Origin: Myxococcales bacterium
GTDB lineage: Bacteria; Myxococcota_A; Polyangia; Polyangiales; JAFGIB01
Length of the DNA: 56,510 nt
NCBI GenBank assembly: GCA_029880325.1
Contig: JAOUOP010000051.1
Location: 1-56,510 of the forward strand
Direction: 5' to 3'
Each line of letters starts with the position of its first letter. Positions within the stretch are counted from its first letter, which is position 1. The translations under genes and the position numbers were made by a program. Positions 1 to 7,591 of this stretch are shown piece by piece. Under the pieces are notes generated by a model. The model was not told the DNA's origin and did no database searches. It saw only the letters and a list, made by a program, of their open reading frames with translations.

Positions 1-10
1 CCCCCCGGTG

Positions 11-32
11 CTTCCCCCCCCCCCCCAAGGTC
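11..32. repeat. End-of-window direct repeat, left copy
   Basis: CTT followed by exactly 13 C and AAGGTC. The same 22 bases occur at 56478-56499, and the following 11 bases match at 8 positions. A run of eight T follows at 44-52. This may be a contig end at a homopolymer, an imperfect circular overlap, or a real direct repeat bounding an element. Confidence 0.6.
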
Positions 33-75
33 AGCGGCCGGCTGTTTTTTTTGGCTTTGCTGTGGCTGATGAGGT

Positions 76-669
76 CTACGGCTCGAACGGCTGTAGCGCC
101 TCGTAGGCCTTGATCAAGTCGTCCAGGGGCCTGGGCGGCAACGCTTCTGCGAAGTACGCGTAGCGCGTCCAGAGCGGTTCCACCTTGCTGCAGAAGGCGG
201 TGCGCCTGCGGCGCGTCGCGATGACGGGCCCCAGGAAAATGACTTCGTCGTGGCCGTCATCCTCGACAAGATGCGGGTCGAAACGGGTGAGCGTTTCGAG
301 GTTCAGCAGTCCGCGTTCTGAGAACGCCCAACGCTCCGACTGTGCAACGAGACCGAGGCATGGGTCGATGCAATCGTAGAGGTCAGCCCCCGCGAAGCGA
401 TACATCGCCGACAGCTTGCCGGTGCGCAAGATGATCGCATCCCGCCATTCATCGCGATCCATGTCGTGAAATTCCTGTTCATCGCACTCGATGCCGACCA
501 GGGTCGAATCCCGCTGAAGCACGAAGTCGATGTGGAAGGTGCCGGCGCGCGTCGACACTTCGAACTGGGGATGGATGACTACGGAGTCGCTGACATGCTT
601 GGCGAGCGCGTAGGCGAACATGTCCTCAATGGGACCGTCATACGGTGGGTTGTGCCCCGGTTCGCCCAT
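76..669 (-). CDS. DUF559/Vsr-like PD-(D/E)XK nuclease-fold protein
   Basis: A 197-residue protein. Residues about 45-95 carry the pattern of DUF559 and very-short-patch-repair-like nucleases: an FHIDFVL strand with a candidate catalytic Asp, then VGIECDEQEFH with the E-x-D pair and a His, then a D-x-x-R-D helix and a RFAGADL segment. The family belongs to the restriction-endonuclease-like fold; DUF559 proteins are often found in mobile DNA but their substrates are mostly unknown. The C-terminal half (about 100-197) has no motif I recognise. It stands alone on the minus strand, with 226 bp upstream to the next minus-strand gene. DNA cleavage is inferred from fold similarity only. Confidence 0.6.
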   Translation of the reverse strand: MGEPGHNPPYDGPIEDMFAYALAKHVSDSVVIHPQFEVSTRAGTFHIDFVLQRDSTLVGIECDEQEFHDMDRDEWRDAIILRTGKLSAMYRFAGADLYDCIDPCLGLVAQSERWAFSERGLLNLETLTRFDPHLVEDDGHDEVIFLGPVIATRRRRTAFCSKVEPLWTRYAYFAEALPPRPLDDLIKAYEALQPFEP

Positions 670-895
670 GCCTCGCCCTGCATGCTATCTCACACCCGTG
701 GAGGGAAATAGCTGCAGTCACGCACGGCATTGCGCAGGGGCAAGATGCGGAGTCGGCCTGCCATGTCTTGCGGTTGTTCTTGCTCCGCGGGGCGTCGCCG
801 GCGCTGTGCTTGTTGGGCTCGGCGAACTCGGCCGCGAGGGCCTTTGCGGTGCAGGGTTGCGCGGCGATGGACCGGCGCATTGCGCCATCTTCGGC

Positions 896-1447
896 CTACT
901 CCGGGTCGTTTGCGAGTGCTTGGCGCACGAGCTTGACGCTGCAGCCGAGCCTGCGGGCGATTTCCTGTGGACTTAGATCGGCGTCGCGCGCGTGAAGGTA
1001 ACGCGCCAGCTCCCCGGGGCTGAGGCGGGCCTCCGTGCGCCCGGTGAGCACGAGCCAGACGTTCTGGCTGCTGCTGCCGACACGGCTGGCGATTTCCCTG
1101 AGGCTCAACGTCGGCTCGCGAGCGACGAGCTTTTGGATACGCCGAGTGAGCGGAGTTGGCGTGCGAGCGTGCTTCGCGCGCTGGCGCCTGATGGTGTTCG
1201 GGCGGCCTCCCAGCACCGTCCGCACCAGGCTGCTCGAGCAGCCAAGGCGCTCGGCGATGATCGAATTGCCCAGGGTTGGTTCGCGTTCGGCCAGGGCCTT
1301 GATCTGATACGAGAGTGTGAGGTGCGGCCGAGCACCGAGCACGCGGGAAACGAGCCCCTGATCGCAGTTCAGGCGCCGTGCGATTTCCACGTTGCGTAGA
1401 TGTGGCTCGCGCTCCGCCAGGCGCCGGATTTGCTCGCTCACGCTCAT
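896..1447 (-). CDS. Tandem helix-turn-helix repeat protein (four HTH units)
   Basis: I chose the ATG at 1447 because the reading frame upstream lacks protein-like composition and the first repeat begins four residues later. The 183-residue protein is almost entirely four related units of about 35 residues, each starting with a LAEREPxL-like helix, then xEIARRLGC, then a recognition helix SxxLVRxVLG-R. The third unit reads VAREPTLSLREIASRVGS and the fourth ends the protein. Units 2 and 3 are separated by a basic linker rich in Arg. This is typical of sequence-specific DNA binding, with several half-sites read in a row. It is divergent from the J-domain gene, with about 280 bp between them. Targets are unknown; it could be a regulator or a structural DNA-binding protein of the element. 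Confidence 0.65.
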   Translation of the reverse strand: MSVSEQIRRLAEREPHLRNVEIARRLNCDQGLVSRVLGARPHLTLSYQIKALAEREPTLGNSIIAERLGCSSSLVRTVLGGRPNTIRRQRAKHARTPTPLTRRIQKLVAREPTLSLREIASRVGSSSQNVWLVLTGRTEARLSPGELARYLHARDADLSPQEIARRLGCSVKLVRQALANDPE

Positions 1448-1726
1448 GCGGACGCGACCTTGCACCACGCCCGCAGAAAACGAAAGACGAGCCGAGCGGG
1501 CCGTAACTGTGGCGTCGCGGGGCGGTGGCAATGACGGAATAGGGCTACAGCTGCGCCCTCGCCTCCCGGCGCGTCTCGAAGGAATGCTTGGAAGTTCACG
1601 AGCGCCCCGAAGTCGAGGTGCGAGAGCCGGGGCCGGAGGAGTAGCGGAACCGAGCCCGTGGTGGCGCGAATATTCCCATGGTGATGACTTGACGCCGCCG
1701 AGCGACGACTTAAGTTACTGTACGGA

Positions 1727-2227
1727 GTGACGTCGGTCAGCGTGCGTGGTGGTGCGCGCTCATTGGGGCATGCGATGGATTACGTGCGCACGGGCGACCC
1801 GTACAAGGTTCTAGAGGTTAGGCGGGGTGCCAGCGCCGAGCAGATCAAGAATAGCTACAGGCGCCTCGTTAGCCAGCTGCATCCGGACGTCAATCGTGGG
1901 CCCGGCGCGGAGGATCGTCTGAAGAAGGTGAATGCCGCGTACTTCGCCCTTGAGGCCCCGGAGAGGCGCCGAGCCGTTGATGCGCGGATCTTTCCTCGAC
2001 GGAAGCCTATGCGACAAGGTCCGCAATACCGGCCTCTGAAGGACCGCCCGCCCGCTCAGAGGCCGTTCGAGGGTCCGGTGGTGGCGGAGCCCGCGGATTT
2101 GATCATGGGTCCTGTCGCGCGCTACGCATACGAGACAACCCGGGGGCAAGGGCTGCTTGCTAACCTCCTGTGGACCCTCGGTGGGGCGTGGGTAGATCTG
2201 AAAATCGACCAGGCTACGCGGCGCTAG
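1727..2227 (+). CDS. J-domain (DnaJ-like) protein
   Basis: A 166-residue protein with one J domain at residues about 22-75: DPYKVLEVRRGASAEQIK, then YRRLVSQLHPDVN, which contains the HPD tripeptide needed to stimulate Hsp70 ATPase. There is no G/F region, zinc finger or C-terminal substrate domain, so it is not a canonical DnaJ. The tail is basic and proline-rich and ends in a moderately hydrophobic stretch (GLLANLLWTLGGAWVDLKI) that may be an amphipathic or membrane-associated helix. The start is a GTG at 1727 after ACGGA; an ATG at 1775 just before the J domain is an equally good alternative. A co-chaperone role recruiting DnaK to a plasmid or membrane client is inferred. Confidence 0.75.
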   Translation: MTSVSVRGGARSLGHAMDYVRTGDPYKVLEVRRGASAEQIKNSYRRLVSQLHPDVNRGPGAEDRLKKVNAAYFALEAPERRRAVDARIFPRRKPMRQGPQYRPLKDRPPAQRPFEGPVVAEPADLIMGPVARYAYETTRGQGLLANLLWTLGGAWVDLKIDQATRR

Positions 2228-2465
2228 CTTTGCGTGGCACCCGGGTAGTAGTGTCCTGACGCCTACGGCTTGGACAGCATCATCGCCGAACCGTCTTCGA
2301 GACTTGGCTTGTTGCCGGCATTCACCCAATAGATGGTGTCCTCCGTCGGCATTTGCGCCGGATCTCGCGATTGGAGTTGGACATGGACTCTTCAGCGGAA
2401 TTTGACGCCTTGGACCTTGCTCTCAAGGTTGAGAATCGCGGTGGTCGTCTGTTGGAGTTGTGCGC

Positions 2466-3044
2466 GTGAAGCTGTCGGCTGAGGCTTTGGAGCTTCTCAC
2501 GGTGCTCATGCCGGGCTTCCTGGCGAGCCTGGTCTTCTCGCACGCGACCGTCCGTAAGCGAGAGCTCTCCTATGTGGATAAAATCGTCGAGGCATTGCTC
2601 TGGACGGCGGCGGTGGCGGTGATGGCTCCGGCAGTCGGAGCGGCGGCTAGTATTGGTGATGGGTCGGGGTTGGGTCCCGGGGCGTTGGTGAAACTGATCG
2701 TGCTCGTGCTCGTGCTGCCGACCGCCTTGGCGGCGTTTGTGAACCACGATCTCTATCTGCGATTTCTCAACAGGTTCGGGCTCTCTAGACAGCGGTCCTC
2801 GCGCCCTGTGTGGGGCGATGCGTTTCAGTTGCGCGCGTGGGTTGCGCTTGAATTTGCTGATGGGCGGCGTCTTGTCGGATGGCCGACCTACTATCCACAG
2901 GCGTACGACGACGGCTGGCTCTATCTCACGCAGGCCGCTTGGGTTGTGGACGTCGATGGTCAGGATAAGACGACTGATGTTGAGGGACATGGTCTACTGG
3001 TGCGGCTTGACGACGAGATTCGACGCATTACGTTCTTCGACTGA
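2466..3044 (+). CDS. DUF6338-like membrane protein
   Basis: A 192-residue protein starting at GTG 2466, chosen because GGAG at 2454-2457 gives an eight-base spacer. The N-terminus LLTVLMPGFLASLVFS is a membrane segment, followed by a second pair of hydrophobic helices at about residues 42-62 and 74-92 (KLIVLVLVLPTALAAF). The C-terminal half is soluble and contains DGRRLVGWPTYYPQ and DDGWLYLTQAAWV, a layout I associate with DUF6338. The function of that family is not established. It is followed after seven bases by a short proline-rich gene, so the two probably form an operon. The family assignment is from memory of the pattern, not a search. Confidence 0.6.
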   Translation: MKLSAEALELLTVLMPGFLASLVFSHATVRKRELSYVDKIVEALLWTAAVAVMAPAVGAAASIGDGSGLGPGALVKLIVLVLVLPTALAAFVNHDLYLRFLNRFGLSRQRSSRPVWGDAFQLRAWVALEFADGRRLVGWPTYYPQAYDDGWLYLTQAAWVVDVDGQDKTTDVEGHGLLVRLDDEIRRITFFD

Positions 3045-3051
3045 GGCAGAG

Positions 3052-3195
3052 ATGGCAGGACGACCGAAGCCCGCACCACGACCGACTCCTCCGAAGCCAG
3101 TCTATGACGGGGTACGCAAGGGCGGGTTTAACCCGCCTCCAACGGCACCACGCCCGCCAGCGCCGGCGGCGCCACCGCCTCCCCCAAAGAAGTGA
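3052..3195 (+). CDS. Small proline-rich basic protein
   Basis: A 47-residue reading frame starting seven bases after the DUF6338-like gene. About 40 percent of residues are proline, with Lys and Ala, and the middle reads YDGVRKGGFNPPPT. The start ATG is preceded by GAGGCAGAG. Similar very short proline-rich partners with a central G-x-x-P segment sit next to DUF6338 genes in my recollection, which supports it being real, but length and composition give little independent evidence. Possibly an extended partner peptide of the membrane protein. Confidence 0.5.
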   Translation: MAGRPKPAPRPTPPKPVYDGVRKGGFNPPPTAPRPPAPAAPPPPPKK

Positions 3196-3413
3196 CCCCG
3201 AAGTTATGCTTTGGCTGACGCAGTGGGTTACGACGTCGTGAGACGGGGCGGTAAGCCTTCAGCGTGAAGTCGGCGTCCGGAGCATGCTGAGGAGTGTGCT
3301 CCAAGAGAGTTTTCGTGGCCGTCGTCTCGGAACTCGCTACGGGGTGGCGGTGACATCGGCCTGGGCAGTGTCTTTGAGTCGGCGCCAGCTCGCACCTGCG
3401 CATCCAGGCATTC

Positions 3414-3468
3414 GGTACCAAAGGGGTACCATAGTGGTACCATAGTGGTACCGCTGTGGTTCCGGGTC
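3414..3468. repeat. 11-bp iteron array A (5 units)
   Basis: GGTACC-type hexamers begin at 3414, 3425, 3436, 3447 and 3458, an exact 11-bp step; the last reads GGTTCC. It lies 67 bp beyond the stop codon of hipA. See array F for the proposed role. Confidence 0.85.
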
Positions 3469-3534
3469 TTGGCTTCGAATGCGGCGAGCTGGAGCTGGCC
3501 AATGGGCTCCCGTGCCGACCGCCCTACCCTTCTC

Positions 3535-4881
3535 CTATCGACCGCGTGATCGCCTTGCGGTTCGGCTTTGCGACGCCACGTTCAGCCGATGCGCCTTTGC
3601 GATGCTGTCGCGCACGCTGCGAGATATGCCCGCATCCCGCGCGATTTCTGGCCAGCAGGACACCGCCTCGGTGACCTCCTCAAGGATGGTTGCGGCGCGA
3701 CCGCGCTTTAGGAGAGCGGCCTTGGCGCCCTGCTCCATGTCCTGCAGCGTGAAGTGGTCGCGCTTTTGGTTGACGCTCATCTGGTGGCTCGAGGTCCACT
3801 GTCCCTCGGGCTTGTAGCTGTATGTTATGTCGTAGGCGGGGGCGAGGGACCACTTGCCGCTCTTGTCCATCAAGAACGAGATGTTCTTGACGTGATCGTC
3901 CTGGTTGCGCGCGACGATGTTGAAGACCATGCGGCGGAACAGCTGCTCGCGCTCGGCGCCCGACAGACTGAGCTGCTGCGCCGCGCGGAAGGCCTGCTCG
4001 TAGCTGTTGACCCGGGCCATGTTGTAGTCGAGGTGTGCGAGGGCTCCGAGGCTCTGCATGTGGAGCTTGCGGTCGGCGTCGCGGTCGAAGCGCCGGGTCA
4101 TGAAGTGACGCCGGCCGCCCTCCTCGAGCAGCCGGCACTCGCTCATGCGGACGCCAGCTTGGGTCGCCATGCGAAAGTAGGCGTACTCGATGACGCCGTA
4201 GCCGCCACCGTCGAGGGCGTCGAGGACGTCGCGGTCGCCGTTGCCAGAGACCCCGTCGAACTTCAGCAGCCAGTGCTCGAAGCCCGAGCCGGGCTCGACC
4301 TGGCCCGAGCGCACCTCACCGGTCTCGGGATTCCAGGCGATGACGGCTTTGGCGCGCGCTCCACCGGCCGAGGTGCCGACGCGCAGGATGTCGGCCAGGG
4401 CCTCGGTTCGGGAGCTGCTTGCGAAGGAGGTCTGCAGCTGCTCCCGGGTGGTCAGAATCTCGGATGCGAGCCGGACGAGTTCAGCAACCTCCACCTCGGC
4501 GCCGGGGCCTTGCCTTGGACCGATGGCGGGCTCGAACTCGAGCGCCCCCATCCCGCGCTGTCCCGTGTAGCAGAGGCGCTCGATGGGGTTGAGGGAGCCG
4601 GGCGCGCGGCCCTGGGAAGCGAGCCACGCGTCGATGACCGCGTTGCCGAAGCGGTCGGGCAGGCTATCGGCGAGCATGCCCGGAAGCCCCAGGAAGGTCT
4701 CTCGCGACAGCTGCGGGAAGCGATACACCCGGTCGCCGAGCGGCATCATCAGCGGCGACAGCTGGATCCCGCTTTGCCGGAAAGCCGGGTCGTACTCGAA
4801 CGAGGAGACCTGCTCGCCCTCTTCGAGAGCGATGGCCCCTACCCTGCGGCCCCACAGGCGCACTTCGGCGACGGTCGTCAT
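3535..4881 (-). CDS. hipA: HipA-family serine/threonine kinase toxin
   Basis: A 448-residue protein, the usual HipA length. The N-terminal HipA_N region is at residues 1-105 (VRLWGRRVGAI, then LSPLMMPL). A glycine-rich phosphate loop GTSAGGARAKAVIAW lies at about 167-181. The kinase core RNQDDHVKN at about 330 has the catalytic Asp and the metal-binding Asn, and LAPAYDITYS supplies the second metal-binding Asp. HipA toxins phosphorylate aminoacyl-tRNA synthetases and cause growth arrest; the target here is unknown. The ATG overlaps the hipB stop by four bases, so translation is probably coupled. All key residues are present, so it should be active. It lies between iteron arrays A and B of the partition region. 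Confidence 0.93.
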   Translation of the reverse strand: MTTVAEVRLWGRRVGAIALEEGEQVSSFEYDPAFRQSGIQLSPLMMPLGDRVYRFPQLSRETFLGLPGMLADSLPDRFGNAVIDAWLASQGRAPGSLNPIERLCYTGQRGMGALEFEPAIGPRQGPGAEVEVAELVRLASEILTTREQLQTSFASSSRTEALADILRVGTSAGGARAKAVIAWNPETGEVRSGQVEPGSGFEHWLLKFDGVSGNGDRDVLDALDGGGYGVIEYAYFRMATQAGVRMSECRLLEEGGRRHFMTRRFDRDADRKLHMQSLGALAHLDYNMARVNSYEQAFRAAQQLSLSGAEREQLFRRMVFNIVARNQDDHVKNISFLMDKSGKWSLAPAYDITYSYKPEGQWTSSHQMSVNQKRDHFTLQDMEQGAKAALLKRGRAATILEEVTEAVSCWPEIARDAGISRSVRDSIAKAHRLNVASQSRTARRSRGR

Positions 4882-5219
4882 GATTCGTCACCCCACGTCC
4901 AGGGCTCGTCCTGCTCACCCCGAGCGGATTTGCGCACGCGCTTCTTTTCGCGCTTCTGCTCTCGAAGCAGAGCCATGGGACTCGGCCCTGGCTGAGGGTG
5001 CACCTCGATCCAGGCTTCCAGGAGTTCGAGGCTGCGGAGAATGCGTACGTAGTTGGTCAGCTGTGTGGAGTCCCCGTGCTCGAGGCGCTCGAGAGTGCGC
5101 TTGCCGACGCCCGCGTGCTCGGCGAGTTCGGCCTGGGTCATGCCCAGCTCGATGCGGCGGCGTGCGAGCCGCTGGCCCACCTCGGCGAGGGCTGATTCGT
5201 CCGATTGTAGAGAGCCCAT
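4878..5219 (-). CDS. hipB: HipB-family XRE antitoxin and repressor
   Basis: A 113-residue protein when started at ATG 5219 (MGSLQSDES). The longer frame would run through the palindromic operator and is unlikely. Residues about 10-68 form a classic XRE helix-turn-helix: VGQRLARRRIELGMTQAELA, then HAGVGKRTLERLEHGDST. The C-terminal tail is basic (REQKREKKRVRK) and then acidic-aromatic, and could contact the toxin. It neutralises HipA and represses the operon through the palindromes just upstream. No strong ribosome site is seen before 5219. Confidence 0.9.
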   Translation of the reverse strand: MGSLQSDESALAEVGQRLARRRIELGMTQAELAEHAGVGKRTLERLEHGDSTQLTNYVRILRSLELLEAWIEVHPQPGPSPMALLREQKREKKRVRKSARGEQDEPWTWGDES

Positions 5220-5222
5220 GGA

Positions 5223-5280
5223 TTCGTCAAAATAGACGAAATAGGCGAAGTTACAAGGCAGATTCGTCAATAACAACGAG
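5223..5280. promoter_or_regulatory. Probable HipB operator pair
   Basis: A perfect palindrome TTCGTC-N6-GACGAA lies at 5223-5240, three bases before the hipB start. A second half-conserved copy TTCGTC-N6-AACGAG lies at 5263-5280, 40 bp away (about four helical turns). Position and symmetry fit autorepression by HipB. Confidence 0.7.
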
Positions 5281-5333
5281 CAGATGGGGGATGGTCAGGA
5301 GAAGAGATCGCAGCGGTGTGAGTGTTTGAGTAT

Positions 5334-5388
5334 GGTACCGAAACGGTACTGTAATGGTACCGTAATAGTACCGCAGCGGTACCGATTT
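5334..5388. repeat. 11-bp iteron array B (5 units)
   Basis: Hexamers start at 5334, 5345, 5356, 5367 and 5378 (GGTACC, GGTACT, GGTACC, AGTACC, GGTACC), exactly 11 bp apart. The array lies upstream of hipB, 54 bp from the second operator palindrome. Confidence 0.85.
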
Positions 5389-5498
5389 GCTGCGGCTTCC
5401 ACAAGGGCGCTCAGCGTCTCGCATGGCTGTCGTCGTTGACGGGTATGTCCCTGGGGAAGTTGTCGGCTGGGCAGGTGGTGGTGTCTTGCTGCTCGAGT

Positions 5499-5608
5499 GG
5501 TACCGAAATGGCACCAATACGGTTCCGATACAGCACCGCTGTGGCACCGACGTGGCACCGCCGTGGCACCGCTGTGGCACCAAAACGGCACTGAAGCGGT
5601 ACCGACTG
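5499..5608. repeat. 11-bp iteron array C (10 units)
   Basis: Ten consecutive 11-bp units starting with RGYACC-type hexamers (GGTACC at both ends, mostly GGCACC inside). It starts five bases after the anchor string CTTGCTGCTC, which also precedes arrays D and E. Confidence 0.85.
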
Positions 5609-5797
5609 CTCCGGGACTTCGGGGTCGAGCGCCCTTCCCTCTTGGCTACGGCAGCAAGCCGAACTCGTATCCGTTCAGGCGCACGTTGAAGCCCAGGATG
5701 GTTTGGCCTGCTGAGGCTGTGGTCGTTGCAGCGAACGGATGGCAGCGCCGGCAGCAAGCTCAGTGACAGGGCGCTTCACTCGATTGAACTTGCTCAT
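5609..5797 (-). pseudogene. Decayed copy 3 of the ribbon-helix-helix partition gene
   Basis: It starts with MSKFNRVKRP, nearly the same as the intact gene at 6472-6753, and continues through AAGAAIRSLQRPQP before a one-base deletion near AKPS. In the other frame the sequence matches FNVRLNGYEFGLL and then meets a stop. It sits between arrays D and C, in the same order as the intact copy and array E. It is shorter than copies 1 and 2. Coding function is lost; the flanking iterons are kept. Confidence 0.7.
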
Positions 5798-5895
5798 GGC
5801 TCATCATCTCGGCGGCCATGGCGTGCATCTCGGCGGCGGCCATTGGGGCGGCGAACTCGGTCCGGTCGGGCAGGCCGTGTCTTGCTGCTCAGTAT

Positions 5896-5983
5896 GGTAC
5901 CGAAATAGCACCAAAATAGTACCGATACGGAACCGTGGTGGCACCACCATGGTTCCAAAATGGCACGGCAACGGTACCGGCTA
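5896..5983. repeat. 11-bp iteron array D (8 units)
   Basis: Eight units in an exact 11-bp register from GGTACC at 5896 to GGTACC at 5973, with AGCACC, AGTACC, GGAACC, GGCACC, GGTTCC and GGCACG between. Confidence 0.85.
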
Positions 5984-5986
5984 GCC

Positions 5987-6261
5987 CGACTTTGGCCTCG
6001 AGCGCGGGGACGAGCAGCCGCTTGATGGTCTTCTGCGCCGAGCGCCCTTCCCCTTCGGCTACGTAGCGCAGGAAGCCGAACTCGTATCCGTTCAGGTGCA
6101 CGTTGAAGCCCTTGGACGGCCCGGCGGCCGGGGGTCGAGGCCTCCCCACGGCTTGGCTGGCGGCTGGGGTTGCTGCAGCGAACACACGGTCGTGCCGGTG
6201 GCAAACTCGGCGAGGCCAGACTCTTGGGTTCGGTGGACGGGCGCTTCGCTCGGCTGAACAT
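5987..6261 (-). pseudogene. Decayed copy 2 of the ribbon-helix-helix partition gene
   Basis: The start MFSRAKRPSTEPKSLA matches the intact gene, then the frame shifts. The C-terminal half is preserved in another frame as PSKGFNVHLNGYEFGFLR, then SAQKTIKRLLVPALEAKV, and it reads through into array D because the stop is lost. Just upstream, at about 6262-6350, is a matching remnant of the parA 3' end (LLSHKHVQPSEAPVH). So the duplicated unit was parA tail plus ribbon-helix-helix gene plus iterons. Confidence 0.75.
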
Positions 6262-6364
6262 GCTTATGGCTCAGCAGTCCGGCGGCCATGGCATGCACCT
6301 CGGCGGCGGCCTTTGGGTCGGTGAGTTGGATCCGGCCGTGCAGCTGGTGACTTGCTGCTCAAAT

Positions 6365-6474
6365 GGTACCGAAATGGCACTAAAACGGTATCAGTACAGC
6401 ACCGCCATAGCACCACGGTGGTGCCATAGTGGTACCGCCGTGGCACCAAAGCGGTTCGGTAACGGTACCGGCTA
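6365..6474. repeat. 11-bp iteron array E (10 units)
   Basis: Ten units in exact 11-bp register from 6365 to the unit starting at 6464. The last unit runs into the stop codon of the intact ribbon-helix-helix gene (GGTACCGGCTA). Confidence 0.85.
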
Positions 6475-6753
6475 GCCCTGGACCTTGGCTTCGAGTGCGG
6501 CGATCAGCACCCGCTTGATGGTCTTCTGTGCCGAGCGCCCGTCCCTCTCGGCCACGTAGCGCAGGAGGGCGAGTTCATATTCGTTCAGGCGCACGTTGAA
6601 GCCCTTGGATGGCTTGGCGGCCGGGTCGAGGCCTTCCCACGGCTTGGCCGGTGGCTGGGGTTCCTGCAGCGAACGCACGGCAGCGCCGGCAGCAAACTCG
6701 GCAAGGCCCTCGGGCTCAGTGGATGGGCGCTTCGCTCGATTGAACTTGCTCAT
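6472..6753 (-). CDS. Ribbon-helix-helix centromere-binding partition protein
   Basis: A 93-residue protein with a flexible proline-rich N-terminal half and a C-terminal ribbon-helix-helix domain: strand KGFNVRLN, helix EYELALLRYVAERDG, helix SAQKTIKRVLIAALEAKV. This is the layout of ParG/ParR-like centromere-binding proteins: the N-terminal arm stimulates the ATPase and the dimer strand binds short iterated DNA. It overlaps the parA 3' end by 38 bp and is followed directly by array E. It probably binds the 11-bp iterons, both to build the partition complex and to repress parA through array F. The role is inferred from fold and position. Confidence 0.75.
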   Translation of the reverse strand: MSKFNRAKRPSTEPEGLAEFAAGAAVRSLQEPQPPAKPWEGLDPAAKPSKGFNVRLNEYELALLRYVAERDGRSAQKTIKRVLIAALEAKVQG

Positions 6754-7384
6754 GGCTCAGCACCTCGGCGGTTAGGGCATGTATTTCGGCGGCGGCTTTC
6801 GGGTCGGCGAGTTCGATCGCGCCCTTCCCTTCGCACATGGCGTCCCGGTACGCCTTGCGGTCGCGCACTACTGATGTGGCCACCGCCAGGTGCTGGAACT
6901 CGCCCAGCATCTCGGTGGCGTCGGCGGCTTCGGTGATCCGGGGGTTGGTCGGTGCCATGGTCAGGAACACGAAGGCTCGGAGCGCCGGATTGAAGCTCTT
7001 GGCCAGGCCGACCAGCTGGTCAACGTGCTCGGCAGTCCACAGGTCCGCCTGGCTTGCGCGGAGCGGCGAAAACATCGCGTCGGCGGCCACCATCGCCGTT
7101 CGTAGCTCCTCGGAATCGCGTCCGCCGGCGTCGATCACCACGTCCTGGTAGCGCTGTGCCAGGTCACGGATCGGCTGAAACAGGTTTCCGAAGCGCTGGA
7201 CGCATTGCACAGCCGGTAGTTCGGGGCGTTCGCCCCGCTCCGACGCCCAATTGGCCGCGGTCCCTTGTCGGTCTGCATCGAGCAAGAGCACGTCGCGCCC
7301 GGCAGCCGCCAGGCACGTGGCCAGGTTCGTGGCGATGGTGGTCTTTCCACAGCCGCCTTTTTCCCCGCCTATCAGTACGATCAT
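6716..7384 (-). CDS. parA: ParA-family partition ATPase
   Basis: A 222-residue protein started at MIVLIGGEKGG (7384). The longer frame only translates the upstream iterons, so it is rejected. The deviant Walker A motif GGEKGGCGKTT has both signature lysines, DVLLLDADRQG is the Walker A' region, and DVVIDAGGRD is Walker B. No N-terminal HTH is present, so it is a small ParA (type Ib-like) and the partner protein does the DNA recognition. ParA forms ATP-dependent dimers on the nucleoid that move plasmid copies apart. It is translated together with the overlapping ribbon-helix-helix gene. Array F lies 14 bp upstream and is the likely operator. Confidence 0.9.
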   Translation of the reverse strand: MIVLIGGEKGGCGKTTIATNLATCLAAAGRDVLLLDADRQGTAANWASERGERPELPAVQCVQRFGNLFQPIRDLAQRYQDVVIDAGGRDSEELRTAMVAADAMFSPLRASQADLWTAEHVDQLVGLAKSFNPALRAFVFLTMAPTNPRITEAADATEMLGEFQHLAVATSVVRDRKAYRDAMCEGKGAIELADPKAAAEIHALTAEVLSHEQVQSSEAPIH

Positions 7385-7397
7385 CGGCTTTGCCTCC

Positions 7398-7463
7398 GGT
7401 ACCGCCACGGCACCGAAGTGGTGCTGTCGTGGCACCGAAGCGGTACCAGAACGGTACCGGGGG
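7398..7463. repeat. 11-bp iteron array F (6 units), parA operator/centromere
   Basis: Six units start at 7398, 7409, 7420, 7431, 7442 and 7453, immediately before parA. One helical turn per unit would put every bound dimer on the same face of the DNA. The position predicts autorepression of the parA operon as well as centromere function. Confidence 0.85.
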
Positions 7464-7591
7464 AGTCAAAAAATCCGGGTAGGACCCGGGGTAGGGGAGG
7501 GCTGCTGGGAGGGGAATGTGCGGTTCACGGTCCCGCGACCGGCGGACGATGCGCAGGGTCGTCGTAGGTGTCCTGGGCGAGGAGGAAGGCG

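Noticed and set aside
638..880. 80-codon minus-strand frame between the nuclease and HTH genes
   Set aside because: It overlaps the start of the nuclease gene and has no recognisable pattern or ribosome site.
3754..4995. Long plus-strand reading frame of 413 codons
   Set aside because: It is antisense to hipA, which has all family motifs; the plus-strand translation has no protein-like features.
5220..5276. N-terminal extension of HipB
   Set aside because: It runs through the palindromic operator and shows no XRE-like sequence.
7385..7435. N-terminal extension of ParA
   Set aside because: It only translates iteron array F; MIVLIGGEKGG is the natural ParA start.
3414..7463. CRISPR array reading of the GGTACC repeats
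   Set aside because: The units are 11 bp without distinct spacers and no cas genes are near; a partition iteron fits better.
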